From: Caulobacter sp. CCH9-E1
GTDB taxonomy: Bacteria > Pseudomonadota > Alphaproteobacteria > Caulobacterales > Caulobacteraceae
Direction: 5' to 3'
Assembly (NCBI RefSeq): GCF_001556515.1
Contig: NZ_LSJA01000123.1
Span: 1 to 60,440 of the forward strand
DNA: 60,440 nucleotides
The translations under genes were made by a program, and so were the position numbers. Below, one piece after another: positions 36,899-47,958 of this stretch. Position 1 is the stretch's first letter. Every line of letters begins with the position of its first letter. Below the pieces are notes generated by a model. The model saw nothing but the letters and a program-made list of their open reading frames with translations, made no database searches and had not been told where the DNA came from.

Positions 36899-37678
36899 TT
36901 ATGGCAGCTCGATATGCCCGACGCGGTTAAGGATCAATGGCGCGAGCGCCGGATTGGCGCAAACCAGGCTCGGAACCTGCGGAACGGGGCGATTATAGGC
37001 GAAATCTCGCCCCTTATGGTCGCTAAGCGTGGCGCCCGCGCGACGGACGATCAGGTCGGCGGCCGCCAGGTCCCACTCGCACTTGGGCGACAGGGCCACG
37101 GCCGCGTCGAAGGCGCCCGAGGCCACCAGGCACATGCGGTAGGCGATCGAGTTGCGGCTTTCGATGCGCATCTCCGGCCACGGCTCGCGCCAGGCGGGAT
37201 GGGCGAACATCTTGGCGTCGCCCAGCATGGCGGCGCCGAACAGCTGGTCGGTGGCGCTGGGCGAAATCGGGGCGCCGTTCAGGGTGGCCGGGCCCTCCAG
37301 CGTGGCCGCGTAGGTCTCGGACAGCGCCGGGGCGTGGACGACGCCGGCGATGGGCCGTCCGTCCTCGACCACGGCGATCGAGATCGCGAACCACGGCTTG
37401 TTCTTCATGAAGGCCACGGTGCCGTCGATCGGGTCGACGACGAACTGCCGGCGGGTGGAGAGGCGCGCCGGATCGTCGGCGGTTTCCTCCGACAGCCAGC
37501 CATAGTCGGGCCGCGCCGACTTCAGTTCCAGTTTGAGCAGGGTGTCGACGGCCAGGTCGGCGTCAGTGACCGGCGAGCCGCCTTTCTTGGACCAGATCTT
37601 CAGGCCGCTCTCGCGCGCGGTGAGCGCCAGCTCCCCGGCCTTGCGAGCGGCGTCGAGGATCAGGTCCAGGTCGTTCAT
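36899..37678 (-). CDS. cysQ: 3'(2'),5'-bisphosphate nucleotidase / IMPase-family phosphatase
   Basis: A 259-residue Mg-dependent phosphatase of the inositol monophosphatase fold. Metal ligands are seen in WLSEETADDP (Glu), VDPIDGT (Asp-Pro-x-Asp-Gly-Thr) and CEWDLAAADLI (Trp-Asp). CysQ removes the 3'-phosphate from adenosine 3',5'-bisphosphate produced in sulfate assimilation. IMPase and CysQ cannot be separated with certainty by eye, so the symbol is tentative. The start overlaps the pmbA-like stop (ATGA). Confidence 0.85.
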   Translation of the reverse strand: MNDLDLILDAARKAGELALTARESGLKIWSKKGGSPVTDADLAVDTLLKLELKSARPDYGWLSEETADDPARLSTRRQFVVDPIDGTVAFMKNKPWFAISIAVVEDGRPIAGVVHAPALSETYAATLEGPATLNGAPISPSATDQLFGAAMLGDAKMFAHPAWREPWPEMRIESRNSIAYRMCLVASGAFDAAVALSPKCEWDLAAADLIVRRAGATLSDHKGRDFAYNRPVPQVPSLVCANPALAPLILNRVGHIELP

Positions 37679-39006
37679 TTGCCCGCGATGGCCAGGGCGT
37701 CGACCAGCAGCGACGGACTGTTGCTGGCCCCGCGAAGCTCGAGGTCCGAGCCGGGAACGAGACGCGCGTAGATGTCGATCAGGTTGCCGGCCACGGTGAT
37801 CTCGGTGACCGGCCCGGTGCTCTCGCCGTTCTCGAACCAGTAGCCCGAGCAGCCGACCGACCAGTCGCCGGTGTTGCCGTTCAGAGAGGGTCCGAACATC
37901 GAGGTGACGACGAGGCCGGTTCCGGCGTCCTTCATCAGGCCCTTGAGGTCCTTCTCGCCCGGCTGGAGCGTCAGGTTGTGGGTCGACACGCCGGAGGGGC
38001 CGGCGAGGCCCCGCGAGGCGTGGCCGGTGGTGGTCATCCCCAGCTGCTTGGCCGAGCTGGTGTTCAGCAGCCAGGTGGTCAGCACGCCGTCGTCGATCAG
38101 GGCGCGAGCCTGCGTCGCCACGCCCTCGTCATCGAACGGCGCCGAGCCAAGGCCGCGCACGCGGTGCGGGTCTTCCAGCAAGTGGACGCCGCGGGCGAAG
38201 ATCGGCTGACCCAGCTTGTCCTTCAGGAACGAGGTGCCCCGCGCGATCGAGGGGCCGGAGATCGCGCCCAGCAGCGGGCCGATCAGGCTCATCGCCAGGC
38301 GGTTCTCGAAGATCACCGGGGCGGTGGTCGAGCTGATCTTGCGCGGGTTCAGGCGGGCGACCGCCTGACGGCCGGCCTCCATGCCGATGTCGCCGGCGGC
38401 GGGAAGGTCGCCGAAGTGACGGGTCGAGCGGCCCTCGCCGCCACGCTCCATGCCCGCGCCCTCGCCGGCGATGGCCGAGGCCGAGATCGAGTGGCCGGTC
38501 GCCGCGTGGCTGGCGTGGAAGCCTTCGCTGGTGACCATCGCCCAGCGCGACGACGACCATGCCGCCGAGCCGCCGTCGGAATTGGTCACCCCCTTGACCG
38601 CGCGGGCGTGCTCCTCGGCCGTGCGGGCCTGGGTCTCGAGCGTCTCGGCCGAAGGTTCGTAGGGATCGACGAGGTCGAGTTCGGGATAGGGCGCGCGGGC
38701 CAGGCGGTCCTGCGGCGCCAGGCTGGCGTAGGGATCCTCGGGCGCCAGGCGGGCCATGGCGACGGCGCGCTCGATCAGCTTGCCGCGCGCCTCGGCTGAG
38801 ATGTCGGAGCCGGAGACCGTGGCGCTGCGCTGGCCGATGAAGACGCGCAGGCCGAGATCCCGGGCTTCCTCGCGCTCGACCTCTTCCAGATCGCCCAGGC
38901 GGACGCTGACGGAGAGCGACTGGCGCTCGGCGAAGACAGCCTCGGCCGCGTCGGCCCCGGCCTTGCGCGCGGCGGCGACCACGTCATGCAGCAGGTTTTC
39001 GTCCAT
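37675..39006 (-). CDS. pmbA: TldD/PmbA-family metallopeptidase subunit
   Basis: A 443-residue protein of the TldD/PmbA family, which lacks classical motifs but is recognised by AVFAERQSLSVSVRLGDLEEVEREEARDLGLRVFIGQRSA at the N-terminus and GNTGDWSVGCSGYWFENGESTGPVTEITVAGNL near the C-terminus. With TldD it forms a zinc protease acting on unfolded or small peptides, such as CcdA antitoxin and microcin precursors. It is first or second in an operon with the cysQ-like and DUF4170 genes, an order shared with other alphaproteobacteria. The partner tldD is not in the window. Confidence 0.9.
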   Translation of the reverse strand: MDENLLHDVVAAARKAGADAAEAVFAERQSLSVSVRLGDLEEVEREEARDLGLRVFIGQRSATVSGSDISAEARGKLIERAVAMARLAPEDPYASLAPQDRLARAPYPELDLVDPYEPSAETLETQARTAEEHARAVKGVTNSDGGSAAWSSSRWAMVTSEGFHASHAATGHSISASAIAGEGAGMERGGEGRSTRHFGDLPAAGDIGMEAGRQAVARLNPRKISSTTAPVIFENRLAMSLIGPLLGAISGPSIARGTSFLKDKLGQPIFARGVHLLEDPHRVRGLGSAPFDDEGVATQARALIDDGVLTTWLLNTSSAKQLGMTTTGHASRGLAGPSGVSTHNLTLQPGEKDLKGLMKDAGTGLVVTSMFGPSLNGNTGDWSVGCSGYWFENGESTGPVTEITVAGNLIDIYARLVPGSDLELRGASNSPSLLVDALAIAGK

Positions 39007-39028
39007 GCGGTCTTATGGACGAGGTCTC

Positions 39029-39052
39029 CTCCCCCGTGCAACGGGGGAGGAC
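39029..39052. repeat. Short family C palindrome between MAPEG and pmbA genes
   Basis: CCTCCCCCGTGCAACGGGGGAGG is a solitary arm of the family C repeat, with a 9-bp stem. It is a likely transcription terminator or the remains of a longer copy. Confidence 0.7.
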
Positions 39053-39061
39053 AATTCGTGA

Positions 39062-39463
39062 TCAGGCGATCGCCGAGATCAGCAGGGCCACGCCGGCGAA
39101 GATGTAGGCCAGCCAGGTGGCGATCATGCCCGCCGCGCGGGGGATCGAGACGCCGCCGCTGTTGGAGAGGCCGATGGCGTGGGTCACGCGGCCCGCGAAC
39201 AGCAGGAAGCCGACGACGTGGATGGTCAGGCTCGAAGCGCCGGCGACGGCCAGCACCGCCAAGGCGGCGATGCCCGTCGGCACGTATTCCGTGGCGTTGC
39301 CGAAGGCGCGGATGGCGCGCGCCAGCTCGGGGATGCCTTCGTCGCCCAGGGCCACCTTGTGCTTCTGGCGCAGGCGCACGACCAGCACGGACAGGATCAG
39401 CAGAAGGAAGAGGTGCAGGCCGGCCCACAGGGCGGCCGCGTGGCCGGAAACGATCGTATCCAT
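39062..39463 (-). CDS. MAPEG-family membrane protein
   Basis: A 133-residue protein with four predicted helices and the MAPEG pattern VRLRQKHKVALGDEGIPELARAIRAFGNATEYVP, in which Arg, Asn and Glu residues bind glutathione in eukaryotic members. Bacterial homologues are usually of unknown function, and some are glutathione transferases. It is 55 bp upstream of the pmbA-like gene, with a short CCTCCCCCGTGCAACGGGGGAGG palindrome between them that may end its transcript. Confidence 0.88.
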   Translation of the reverse strand: MDTIVSGHAAALWAGLHLFLLLILSVLVVRLRQKHKVALGDEGIPELARAIRAFGNATEYVPTGIAALAVLAVAGASSLTIHVVGFLLFAGRVTHAIGLSNSGGVSIPRAAGMIATWLAYIFAGVALLISAIA

Positions 39464-39544
39464 GACTTACAAGACCTTATGACGCCGCCCGCCCCCGAGC
39501 GGCCGGCCATATGAGACCTTTCGCCCGGGAACGGCAACCCGGCG

Positions 39545-41371
39545 CTACCGCGCGACCTCGCGGGCGATCGGATAGAGCAGGTGATGGTCGTCGTAGAAGG
39601 GCGTGCGCTTGTAGAACCAGGCTAGGCGCGCCTGGGGATCGGCGGCGAACTTGGGCTCGGCCGCCAGCTTGGCCTCGAATTCGGCCTTCAGCTTGGGATC
39701 TGCGGCCATCATCCTCTCGGCCAACGGGGCGATGGCGTAGGGCTCGATATATTCGACGCGGCTCAGCACCTCGGGGACCATGCCCCAGGCGAAGACGCTC
39801 TCGTTCGACTGCGGCTCCAGCAACAGGACCACCAGGTCGCCCAGCGGCTGGTCGGTCGGCACGCGGACCGAGCCCTTCGGGAAGGTCCAGTCGCGGGTCT
39901 CGGTGGTGACCTTGTCGACGCTGATCTGCACGTGGCCCTCATTGGCGCGCGTGGCGATCTTGGGATCGACCAGGCGGATCATCTCGACCTTGAGCGTCTT
40001 GTCGGCGGGCAGGGGCTCCAGCGCCACGCCGTGCAGCTTCAGGCGCTCGATGATGTCGGCGCGGTAGCTGGGCACATAGTAGGCGGCGGGGCGCTTCAGG
40101 GTCAGCGAGGGCTTGGAGCCGTAGAACGGCACGTTCCAGAGCTCGGGATCAGGCTCGCCCAGCCAGCGCACTTCCTTCCGGCCCGAGGCGGGGCTGTCGT
40201 AGTACTCATAGCGGATGCCCTTGAAGGCGCGCGTGTAGGCGGGCTTGTCGTCGGCGACGAAGTTGGCCGGGATCTCGCTCGGGCGCAGGGCGCTGTCGGC
40301 GGCGATGGCGGTCCGCAGGTCGCCGCCCTTGTCGGCCAACAGCTTCATCGCCGTCTCGATGAACACATAGGTCCCCAGCACGCGCTGGGCGTGGGGCTTG
40401 AGGCTATGGTTCTCGATCAGGATGGTCGGGACGTGGGCGGCCGCGCCCCAGCCGTTCGAGAAGCGCTCGCCCAGGCCCCCATCCGAGAAGCCGGCCTTGG
40501 GATCGTGCTCGTCGATCCCGAACACCAGCTCGCCCGGGATGTGGCCCTCGGCCTCCAGGCTCTTGTTCATGACGGGCTTGAGCACCCCGTCCAGCCATTT
40601 GGCGATGGCCGGCGAGCGGTTCCAGACGCCGTTCTCGCCGTTGAAGCCGTAGGTGACGTCGTACTGGTAGTCCATGCCGTCGGTCACGTGGACGTCGACA
40701 TAGAGATCGGCCTTGTACTTGGCCTGCAAGCGTTTCAGCGCCCGCATCTCCGGCTGGTCCAGCTTCATGAAGTCGCGGTTCAGGTTCTGGTTGGTCGCGG
40801 TGTTGCGCCAGCCCTGGATGCGCGGCCCGCGCTGGTTCGGACGCGAATAGGGGCCCGACCGCTCGTGGCCATCGACCGACAGGATCGGGATGAGGACGAG
40901 GTTCACCTTGTCCAGCAGCCCATCCTTGCCGTGGAACGCCATGTCCCGCAGCAGCATCATGCCGGCGTCCTTGCCGTCGATCTCCCCGGGGTGGATGCCG
41001 GCCTGGACCAGCAGCAGCGGCTTCTTGGGATCCAGCTTTTCGCCGTCCTTGGACGCGATCACCGCGAAGATCGCGCGGCCCTGCGGCGAGACGCCGAAGT
41101 CCTCGACGCGGATCAGGGGGCTGGCCTTGTCGAGCTTGTCGAACCAGGCGCGGGTGTCGGCGTAGGTCGGCGAGAAGTCGTGCTCGGCGTCGGCCTCGAA
41201 CGGCGTCACCCACGGATCGGCCTTGTCGCGGATCAGCGCCTGGCTGGCGCCCTGCCAATGCGGGGCCGGCGGCAGGAAGGCTTCGTCCCACGGGGCTTTG
41301 CTGGCGGGTGTCTGCGACATGGCGGGGGATCCCAACGAGAGAATGACGGCGGCGAGGGCAAGTGAACGCAT
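39545..41371 (-). CDS. Secreted M14-family zinc carboxypeptidase
   Basis: A 608-residue protein with signal peptide MRSLALAAVILSLGSPAMS. The peptidase domain (about 70-330) shows the zinc motif AGIHPGEIDGKD (HxxE) and the second His in YVDVHVTDGMD, with NRDFMKLDQPEM between. The large C-terminal half, about 280 residues with no known motif, is typical of this long bacterial M14 subgroup. The catalytic Glu is probably in VPTILIENHSL. It probably digests peptides in the periplasm or outside. The frame is open to 41419, but the signal peptide sets the start at 41371. Confidence 0.88.
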   Translation of the reverse strand: MRSLALAAVILSLGSPAMSQTPASKAPWDEAFLPPAPHWQGASQALIRDKADPWVTPFEADAEHDFSPTYADTRAWFDKLDKASPLIRVEDFGVSPQGRAIFAVIASKDGEKLDPKKPLLLVQAGIHPGEIDGKDAGMMLLRDMAFHGKDGLLDKVNLVLIPILSVDGHERSGPYSRPNQRGPRIQGWRNTATNQNLNRDFMKLDQPEMRALKRLQAKYKADLYVDVHVTDGMDYQYDVTYGFNGENGVWNRSPAIAKWLDGVLKPVMNKSLEAEGHIPGELVFGIDEHDPKAGFSDGGLGERFSNGWGAAAHVPTILIENHSLKPHAQRVLGTYVFIETAMKLLADKGGDLRTAIAADSALRPSEIPANFVADDKPAYTRAFKGIRYEYYDSPASGRKEVRWLGEPDPELWNVPFYGSKPSLTLKRPAAYYVPSYRADIIERLKLHGVALEPLPADKTLKVEMIRLVDPKIATRANEGHVQISVDKVTTETRDWTFPKGSVRVPTDQPLGDLVVLLLEPQSNESVFAWGMVPEVLSRVEYIEPYAIAPLAERMMAADPKLKAEFEAKLAAEPKFAADPQARLAWFYKRTPFYDDHHLLYPIAREVAR

Positions 41372-41408
41372 GCTGAGTCTCGGGTAATGGGCGAAGGGCG
41401 GGCGACGC

Positions 41409-41726
41409 CTACTCCTCAAACATTTCCCTTAGCGCCGCCAGGGTGGCCGACAGGGTTTTGGGATCAATGTCTGGAAGTCGTCGCACCATGCGAGACCGGG
41501 CGACGGTGCGGATTTGATCGGTAAGAACGAACCCGTCGCGTCCCTGATAGGTCACGGGCGGCCGGAACGGCGCTGCAAAGCCGCCGGTGGTCAACGGCAC
41601 TACTGTCGATACGCGGAAGGGGTTCAAGTCCGATGGGGACACGACCACACATGGACGCGTCTTCTGGAGTTCGCCGCCTTCGGCCGGGTCAAGGCGGACA
41701 AGCCAGACCTCTCCCCGGTTCACCAT
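41409..41726 (-). CDS. mazF: MazF/PemK-type mRNA interferase toxin
   Basis: A 105-residue toxin. The family marks are NRGEVWLVRLDPAEGGELQKTRPCVVVS (RGE and the catalytic Arg region), STVVPLTTG and LTDQIRTVARSR. MazF cleaves mRNA at short sequence sites. The ATG at 41726 overlaps the mazE stop (ATGGTGA), so translation is coupled and toxin made only with antitoxin. It follows mazE in the usual order. Confidence 0.92.
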   Translation of the reverse strand: MVNRGEVWLVRLDPAEGGELQKTRPCVVVSPSDLNPFRVSTVVPLTTGGFAAPFRPPVTYQGRDGFVLTDQIRTVARSRMVRRLPDIDPKTLSATLAALREMFEE

Positions 41727-41986
41727 GTCCAATCCTCGTCGGTTTCAGCCGTCAGCGGCGCTTCCAGCCATTCGACTTCTTCCTCGCTGAGGCCGTGAGC
41801 GGCGATTTTCTTTGCGGCCTCTTCCCAACCCTCACGCACTTTGCGTTTGCTGGCCTTCACGATCACCTCGTCGCCGTTGAGCGTGATTTCTAGGGGGTCA
41901 CCCACTTCGACGCCCAGGCCGTCTAGGACTGGCCTTGGCAGGATCAAGCCGGCGGAGTTGCCAATCTTTCGGACAGACGAACGCAT
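41720..41986 (-). CDS. mazE: MazE-type AbrB antitoxin
   Basis: An 88-residue antitoxin. The N-terminal swapped-hairpin AbrB DNA-binding domain is clear in MRSSVRKIGNSAGLILPRPVLDGLGVEVGDPLEIT. The acidic C-terminus (SEEEVEWLEAPLTAETDEDWTW) is the part that binds and blocks MazF. It should repress its own promoter through the palindrome at 41991-42012. The pair may be chromosomal persistence or phage-defence equipment. Confidence 0.92.
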   Translation of the reverse strand: MRSSVRKIGNSAGLILPRPVLDGLGVEVGDPLEITLNGDEVIVKASKRKVREGWEEAAKKIAAHGLSEEEVEWLEAPLTAETDEDWTW

Positions 41987-41990
41987 GGCG

Positions 41991-42012
41991 TTACCTCGTT
42001 ATAACGAAGTAA
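41991..42012. promoter_or_regulatory. mazEF operator palindrome
   Basis: TTACCTCGTTA is followed immediately by TAACGAAGTAA, an 11-bp inverted repeat with one mismatch, centred 16 bp upstream of the mazE ATG. It covers the only AT-rich stretch between ubiD and mazE. It is the expected site for MazE/MazEF autorepression. Confidence 0.8.
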
Positions 42013-42028
42013 TAACACGGCTGCGTCG

Positions 42029-43558
42029 CTACTTCCAGATCGGCGTCCCGTCGCCTGGCAGGCCAAGGCGCGACCACTTCTCGCTGACGGCGTCGACGAC
42101 GGACTGGTCCATGCGGATCTCCTGGCCCCATTCGCGCTTGGTCTCGGGCGGCCACTTGTCGGTGGCGTCGAGGCCGATCTTGGAGCCGAGGCCGCTCTCG
42201 GGGCTGGCGAAGTCGAGGTAGTCGATGGGGGTGTGCTCGATCACCGTGATGTCCCGGGCCGGGTCCATCTTGGTGCTGATCGCCCACATCACGTCCTTCC
42301 AGTCGCGGGCGTTGATGTCGTGGTCCACGACGATCACCCACTTGGTGTACATGAACTGGCGCAGATAGCTCCAGACGCCCAGCATCACGCGCTTGGCGTG
42401 GCCGGGATAGGCCTTCTTCATCGACACCACGGCGATGCGGTAGCTGCAGCCCTCGGGCGGCAGCCAGAAGTCGACGATCTCGGGAAACTGCTGGCGGATC
42501 AGCGGGATGAACACCTCGTTCAGCGCCTCGCCCAGCACGCTGGGCTCGTCCGGCGGCCGGCCGGTGAAGGTGGTCAGATAGATCGGGTCCTTGCGCATGG
42601 TGATCGCCGTCACCTGGAAGACCGGGAATTTCTCGACGCTGTTGTAGTAGCCGGTGTGGTCGCCGTAGGGGCCCTCGTCGGCGAACTCGTCCAAGAGGAC
42701 GTGGCCCTCGATGACGATCTCGGCGTGGGCTGGCACCATCAGCGGCACGGTCTTGGCCGGGACGAGATCCACCTTGGCCCCGCGCAGCAGGCCGGCGAAC
42801 TGATACTCCGACAAGGTGTCGGGCACCGGCGTCACGGCCGCCAGGATGGTGCCCGGATCCGCGCCCAGAACGGCGCAGGCGGGCAGGGGCTCCTTGTTCC
42901 CCGCCTTCTTGTGGCGAGCATAGTGCTGGGCGCCGCCGCGATGGGCCAGCCAGCGCATGATGCACTTGTCCTTGCCCAGCACCTGCATCCGGTAGATGCC
43001 CAGGTTGAAGTCGTCCTCGCGGTCCTTGCCAGGGCCCTTGGTCACCACCAGCGGCCAGGTGATCAGCGGCGCCGGTTCGCCCGGCCAGCAGGTCTGGACC
43101 GGCAGCTTTGTCAGGTCGATCTGGTCGCCGGTCAGGACGACCTCCTGCACGGGGGCCTTCTTCACCGCGCCCGGCCGCATGCTCATGACCGTCTTGGCGA
43201 GCGGCAGCATGTCGAGGGCGTCCTTGATCCCCTTGGGCGGCTGGGGCTGGCGCAGGAAGGCCAGCAGTTCGCCGACCTCGCGCAGTTCCCCGGCCGTCTC
43301 GCGCGGCTCGCCGCCCAGAGTGACGCCCATGGCCACGCGCTTGACGGTTCCGAACAGGTTCGCCAGCGCCGGCATCTCCGAGCGCGAGCCGTCGGGCAGC
43401 AGAACATGCTCGAACAGCACCGCCGGACCGCCGGTCGCCAGCAGGCGGGTCTGGATCTCCGTCATCTCCAGCACGCTGGAGACCGGCTCCTTGACCCGGA
43501 CCAGCTCGCCCTTGGCCTCCAGGACGTCGATGAATTCGCGGAGGGATCGGTAGGCCAT
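42029..43558 (-). CDS. ubiD: UbiD-family 4-hydroxy-3-polyprenylbenzoate decarboxylase
   Basis: A 509-residue prenyl-FMN-dependent decarboxylase in ubiquinone synthesis. It begins [22 protein letters not shown]. Family marks are [29 protein letters not shown], the catalytic [16 protein letters not shown] with its conserved Glu, and [36 protein letters not shown]. UbiX, which makes the cofactor, is not in the window. It is third in the obg-proB-ubiD operon, 24 bp after proB. Confidence 0.95.
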   Translation of the reverse strand: MAYRSLREFIDVLEAKGELVRVKEPVSSVLEMTEIQTRLLATGGPAVLFEHVLLPDGSRSEMPALANLFGTVKRVAMGVTLGGEPRETAGELREVGELLAFLRQPQPPKGIKDALDMLPLAKTVMSMRPGAVKKAPVQEVVLTGDQIDLTKLPVQTCWPGEPAPLITWPLVVTKGPGKDREDDFNLGIYRMQVLGKDKCIMRWLAHRGGAQHYARHKKAGNKEPLPACAVLGADPGTILAAVTPVPDTLSEYQFAGLLRGAKVDLVPAKTVPLMVPAHAEIVIEGHVLLDEFADEGPYGDHTGYYNSVEKFPVFQVTAITMRKDPIYLTTFTGRPPDEPSVLGEALNEVFIPLIRQQFPEIVDFWLPPEGCSYRIAVVSMKKAYPGHAKRVMLGVWSYLRQFMYTKWVIVVDHDINARDWKDVMWAISTKMDPARDITVIEHTPIDYLDFASPESGLGSKIGLDATDKWPPETKREWGQEIRMDQSVVDAVSEKWSRLGLPGDGTPIWK

Positions 43559-43582
43559 GGGGATGCTCGTAACTGGAAACGT

Positions 43583-45840
<2,258 letters not shown>

Positions 45841-45972
45841 TCACGTTCGTTAACCTCAAGAAAGTCGCGACCGCCGTTCGTCTTCGTGACGAAATGTTAA
45901 AACACGTTATGCGACAAAGAGTCATGGCTAGCGAACCGCCGTGTTTCTCGCCGGCGGAACGGGAGGCTGACC

Positions 45973-46932
45973 TTGGCGACCGAAGTAGAAGTCGATGATG
46001 TGCTGGCGAAGGACCTGGTCGAGCTCTCGACGCAGGAAATTCACCGTAAGTACAGCGCCGAGGCCTCCGTCCACCGCAACATCCTGATCGGCCGCGGGAC
46101 CGGGGTCGCGCCGCAGTGGCGAGACTTCAAGACCTTCCTCGGCGAAGTGGGGCGACGCCCCTCGACGGACCACACCCTCGTTCTGCTGAACCGCTACGAG
46201 CGAACCTATGGCCCGGGCCGCGCCCGTTGGATGACGGCCGAGGAGCAAGCCGCGCACGAGGAAGAATTCGACCGCCTGCGCGCCGAACAGCAGCGCGAGG
46301 AACAGCTTCTGCTGCACAAGGCCGCCGCGACCAAGCGCGCCAGCACGCCGGGCGCGCCGTCGTTCGGCCAGTGGACGCCGATGGCCGGCAAGCAGGTGGC
46401 CTATACCGATGTCGCCAAGAAGCTGGCCATTCCGGTCAACGCGCTGTCCAAGACCATGCCGGCCGGCACCAGCGCCGATGAACTGATCAAGCGCTCGTCC
46501 ACGGCCAATGACCTGATCAACGAGAACGCCTCCTGGCTGCCGCCGGATCCGACCAAGAAGGCGGGCTTCTTCGAGGCCTACCGCATCTGGCACCTGCAAG
46601 TGCAGCCGCAGTTCGCCAAGGCCGCGACCCCGACCTTCCTGTTCCTGTACATCGCGCTGCCCGTGATGAAGCAGTGCCGGGACGATCTGATCGATCTGGA
46701 CCTGTGGAATCCGTTGGGCCAACGCGCCCTGAACGCGCGCGACAGCCACGTGGCCTGGAAGAAGTACACCGAGTTCATGCCGCGGGCGCAGGTGGCGATG
46801 ATGGAGATCCCCATCTACGCCACCTACTCGCTGCTGACCGACCTTGACGCCCTGTGCGAGCGGATCGTCACGGCCGAGAAGCGCTTCCGCGAAGGCCCGC
46901 AGAAGGTGATCCACACCCACCGCGCGGCTTAA
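45973..46932 (+). CDS. Orphan protein with degenerate HNH-like N-terminal domain
   Basis: A 319-residue protein, TTG start, no close family known to me. Residues about 34-95 (VHRNILIGRGTGVAPQWRDF, FLGEVGRRPSTDHTL, RTYGPGRARWMTAEEQ) follow the pattern of phage/mobile HNH-type proteins (GRGI.V...W.DF..FL.DMG.RPS..HSLDRID...Y.PGN.RWAT..EQ). The usual His-x-Asp-Arg-Ile-Asp catalytic part is replaced by HTLVLLNR, so nuclease activity is unlikely. The remaining 220 residues are mixed helical with no motif (KLAIPVNALSKTMPAGT, ARDSHVAWKKYTEFM). It lies between obg and rpmA-side genes on the opposite strand. Confidence 0.6.
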   Translation: MATEVEVDDVLAKDLVELSTQEIHRKYSAEASVHRNILIGRGTGVAPQWRDFKTFLGEVGRRPSTDHTLVLLNRYERTYGPGRARWMTAEEQAAHEEEFDRLRAEQQREEQLLLHKAAATKRASTPGAPSFGQWTPMAGKQVAYTDVAKKLAIPVNALSKTMPAGTSADELIKRSSTANDLINENASWLPPDPTKKAGFFEAYRIWHLQVQPQFAKAATPTFLFLYIALPVMKQCRDDLIDLDLWNPLGQRALNARDSHVAWKKYTEFMPRAQVAMMEIPIYATYSLLTDLDALCERIVTAEKRFREGPQKVIHTHRAA

Positions 46933-46941
46933 GGGCGCGCT

Positions 46942-47475
46942 CTAGGCCAGCCACACCATCATGCGAGTGGCCGCCAGGGCCCCGCGCGCGACCGACGGCT
47001 TGTGCTCGACGACGCCGGTGTACAGAAATCCCGCCTTGACCAGCACCCGGCCCGACGCCTCGTTGTCGGCGAAGTGGCCGGCGGTGACGTAGCGCTTGTT
47101 CCAGGCGCCGCGGGCCCAGTCCAAGGCGCCCATGGTCGCCTCGGTCGCGTAGCCGCGTCCCCAGTAGGGACGGCCGATCCAGTAGCCTAGCTCGACGGGG
47201 CCGTTCGGGTTGGTGAACAAGCCGACGACGCCAATCAGCCCTTCCTCCGCCAGCTCGATCGCGAAGGTGTTGTCGCGCGAGCGGTCCTGGGTCCCGCAGC
47301 GAGCCACGAAGTCTTCCGCGTGGGCGCGGGTGTAGGGCGAGGGCATGCGCGTGGTCATGCGCGCCACGTCATGATCGACGCAAAAGGCCGCCACGCGCTC
47401 GACATCGGCCTGGGCCGGAGCGCGCAGCGTCAGCCGCTGGGTTTCGATGACGGGTCTTTCTTCGATGACGCACAT
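46942..47475 (-). CDS. RimJ/RimL-type GNAT acetyltransferase
   Basis: A 177-residue GNAT enzyme. ETQRLTLRAPAQADVERV is the family start, followed by VELGYWIGRPYWGRGYATEATMGALDWA, the acetyl-CoA loop (RxxGxA), and FADNEASGRVLVKAGFLYTG, typical of RimJ-like enzymes. RimJ-type proteins acetylate N-termini, ribosomal proteins or small amines. Its place between rpmA and obg is a position often held by such genes in alphaproteobacteria. The substrate is unknown. Confidence 0.9.
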   Translation of the reverse strand: MCVIEERPVIETQRLTLRAPAQADVERVAAFCVDHDVARMTTRMPSPYTRAHAEDFVARCGTQDRSRDNTFAIELAEEGLIGVVGLFTNPNGPVELGYWIGRPYWGRGYATEATMGALDWARGAWNKRYVTAGHFADNEASGRVLVKAGFLYTGVVEHKPSVARGALAATRMMVWLA

Positions 47476-47564
47476 CGGCGCCTCCCAAGGTTCCTCCGGT
47501 TCTCTTGATGCGGAACCGTGACGCCGCCGTGGCGTGTCCTGTTGCGGCGGCGAGACAAAACAAA

Positions 47565-47596
47565 AGCGGGGAGCCCGGCGTTCCGGACTCCCCGCT
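47565..47596 (-). terminator. Rho-independent terminator after rpmA
   Basis: AGCGGGGAG and CTCCCCGCT (with inner CCGG and CCGG) form a stem, followed on the minus strand by TTTTGTTTTG. It is 62 bp past the rpmA stop. Confidence 0.85.
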
Positions 47597-47610
47597 AGAG
47601 ATCGTCTGTC

Positions 47611-47639
47611 CGGATCGTCTTCAACTGAAGCACGATCCG
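47611..47639 (-). terminator. Second hairpin between rpmA and terminator
   Basis: CGGATCGT and ACGATCCG, with inner CTTCA/TGAAG, form a strong stem in the 3' untranslated region, upstream (on the minus strand) of the true terminator. It may be an RNA-processing or stabilising structure. Confidence 0.5.
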
Positions 47640-47658
47640 AAGAAACCTTGGTTCGTGC

Positions 47659-47928
47659 TTACTCGGCCGGTTGAGCGGCCGGGGTCACGGTCACGTAGGT
47701 GCGGTTGTGCTTCTTGGTCACGAAGCCCACCGCGCCCTGCACGAGCGCGAAGAGGGTGTGATCCTTGCCCATGCCCACGCCCGAACCGGGGTAGAACTTG
47801 GTGCCGCGCTGACGCACGAGGATGTTGCCGGCGAGAACCTTCTCGCCGCCGAACTTCTTCACGCCAAGGCGCTTCGACTCTGAGTCGCGGCCGTTGCTGG
47901 ACGAACCGCCAGATTTTTTGTGAGCCAT
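47659..47928 (-). CDS. rpmA: 50S ribosomal protein L27
   Basis: An 89-residue ribosomal protein starting [29 protein letters not shown], the standard L27 N-terminus that reaches the peptidyl transferase centre. [28 protein letters not shown] follows. The length is normal. It is second in the rplU-rpmA operon, 30 bp after rplU, and ends before a terminator. Confidence 0.98.
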   Translation of the reverse strand: MAHKKSGGSSSNGRDSESKRLGVKKFGGEKVLAGNILVRQRGTKFYPGSGVGMGKDHTLFALVQGAVGFVTKKHNRTYVTVTPAAQPAE

Positions 47929-47958
47929 TGTGCTCTCCTATCCTCTGGGGGCGTCGCC

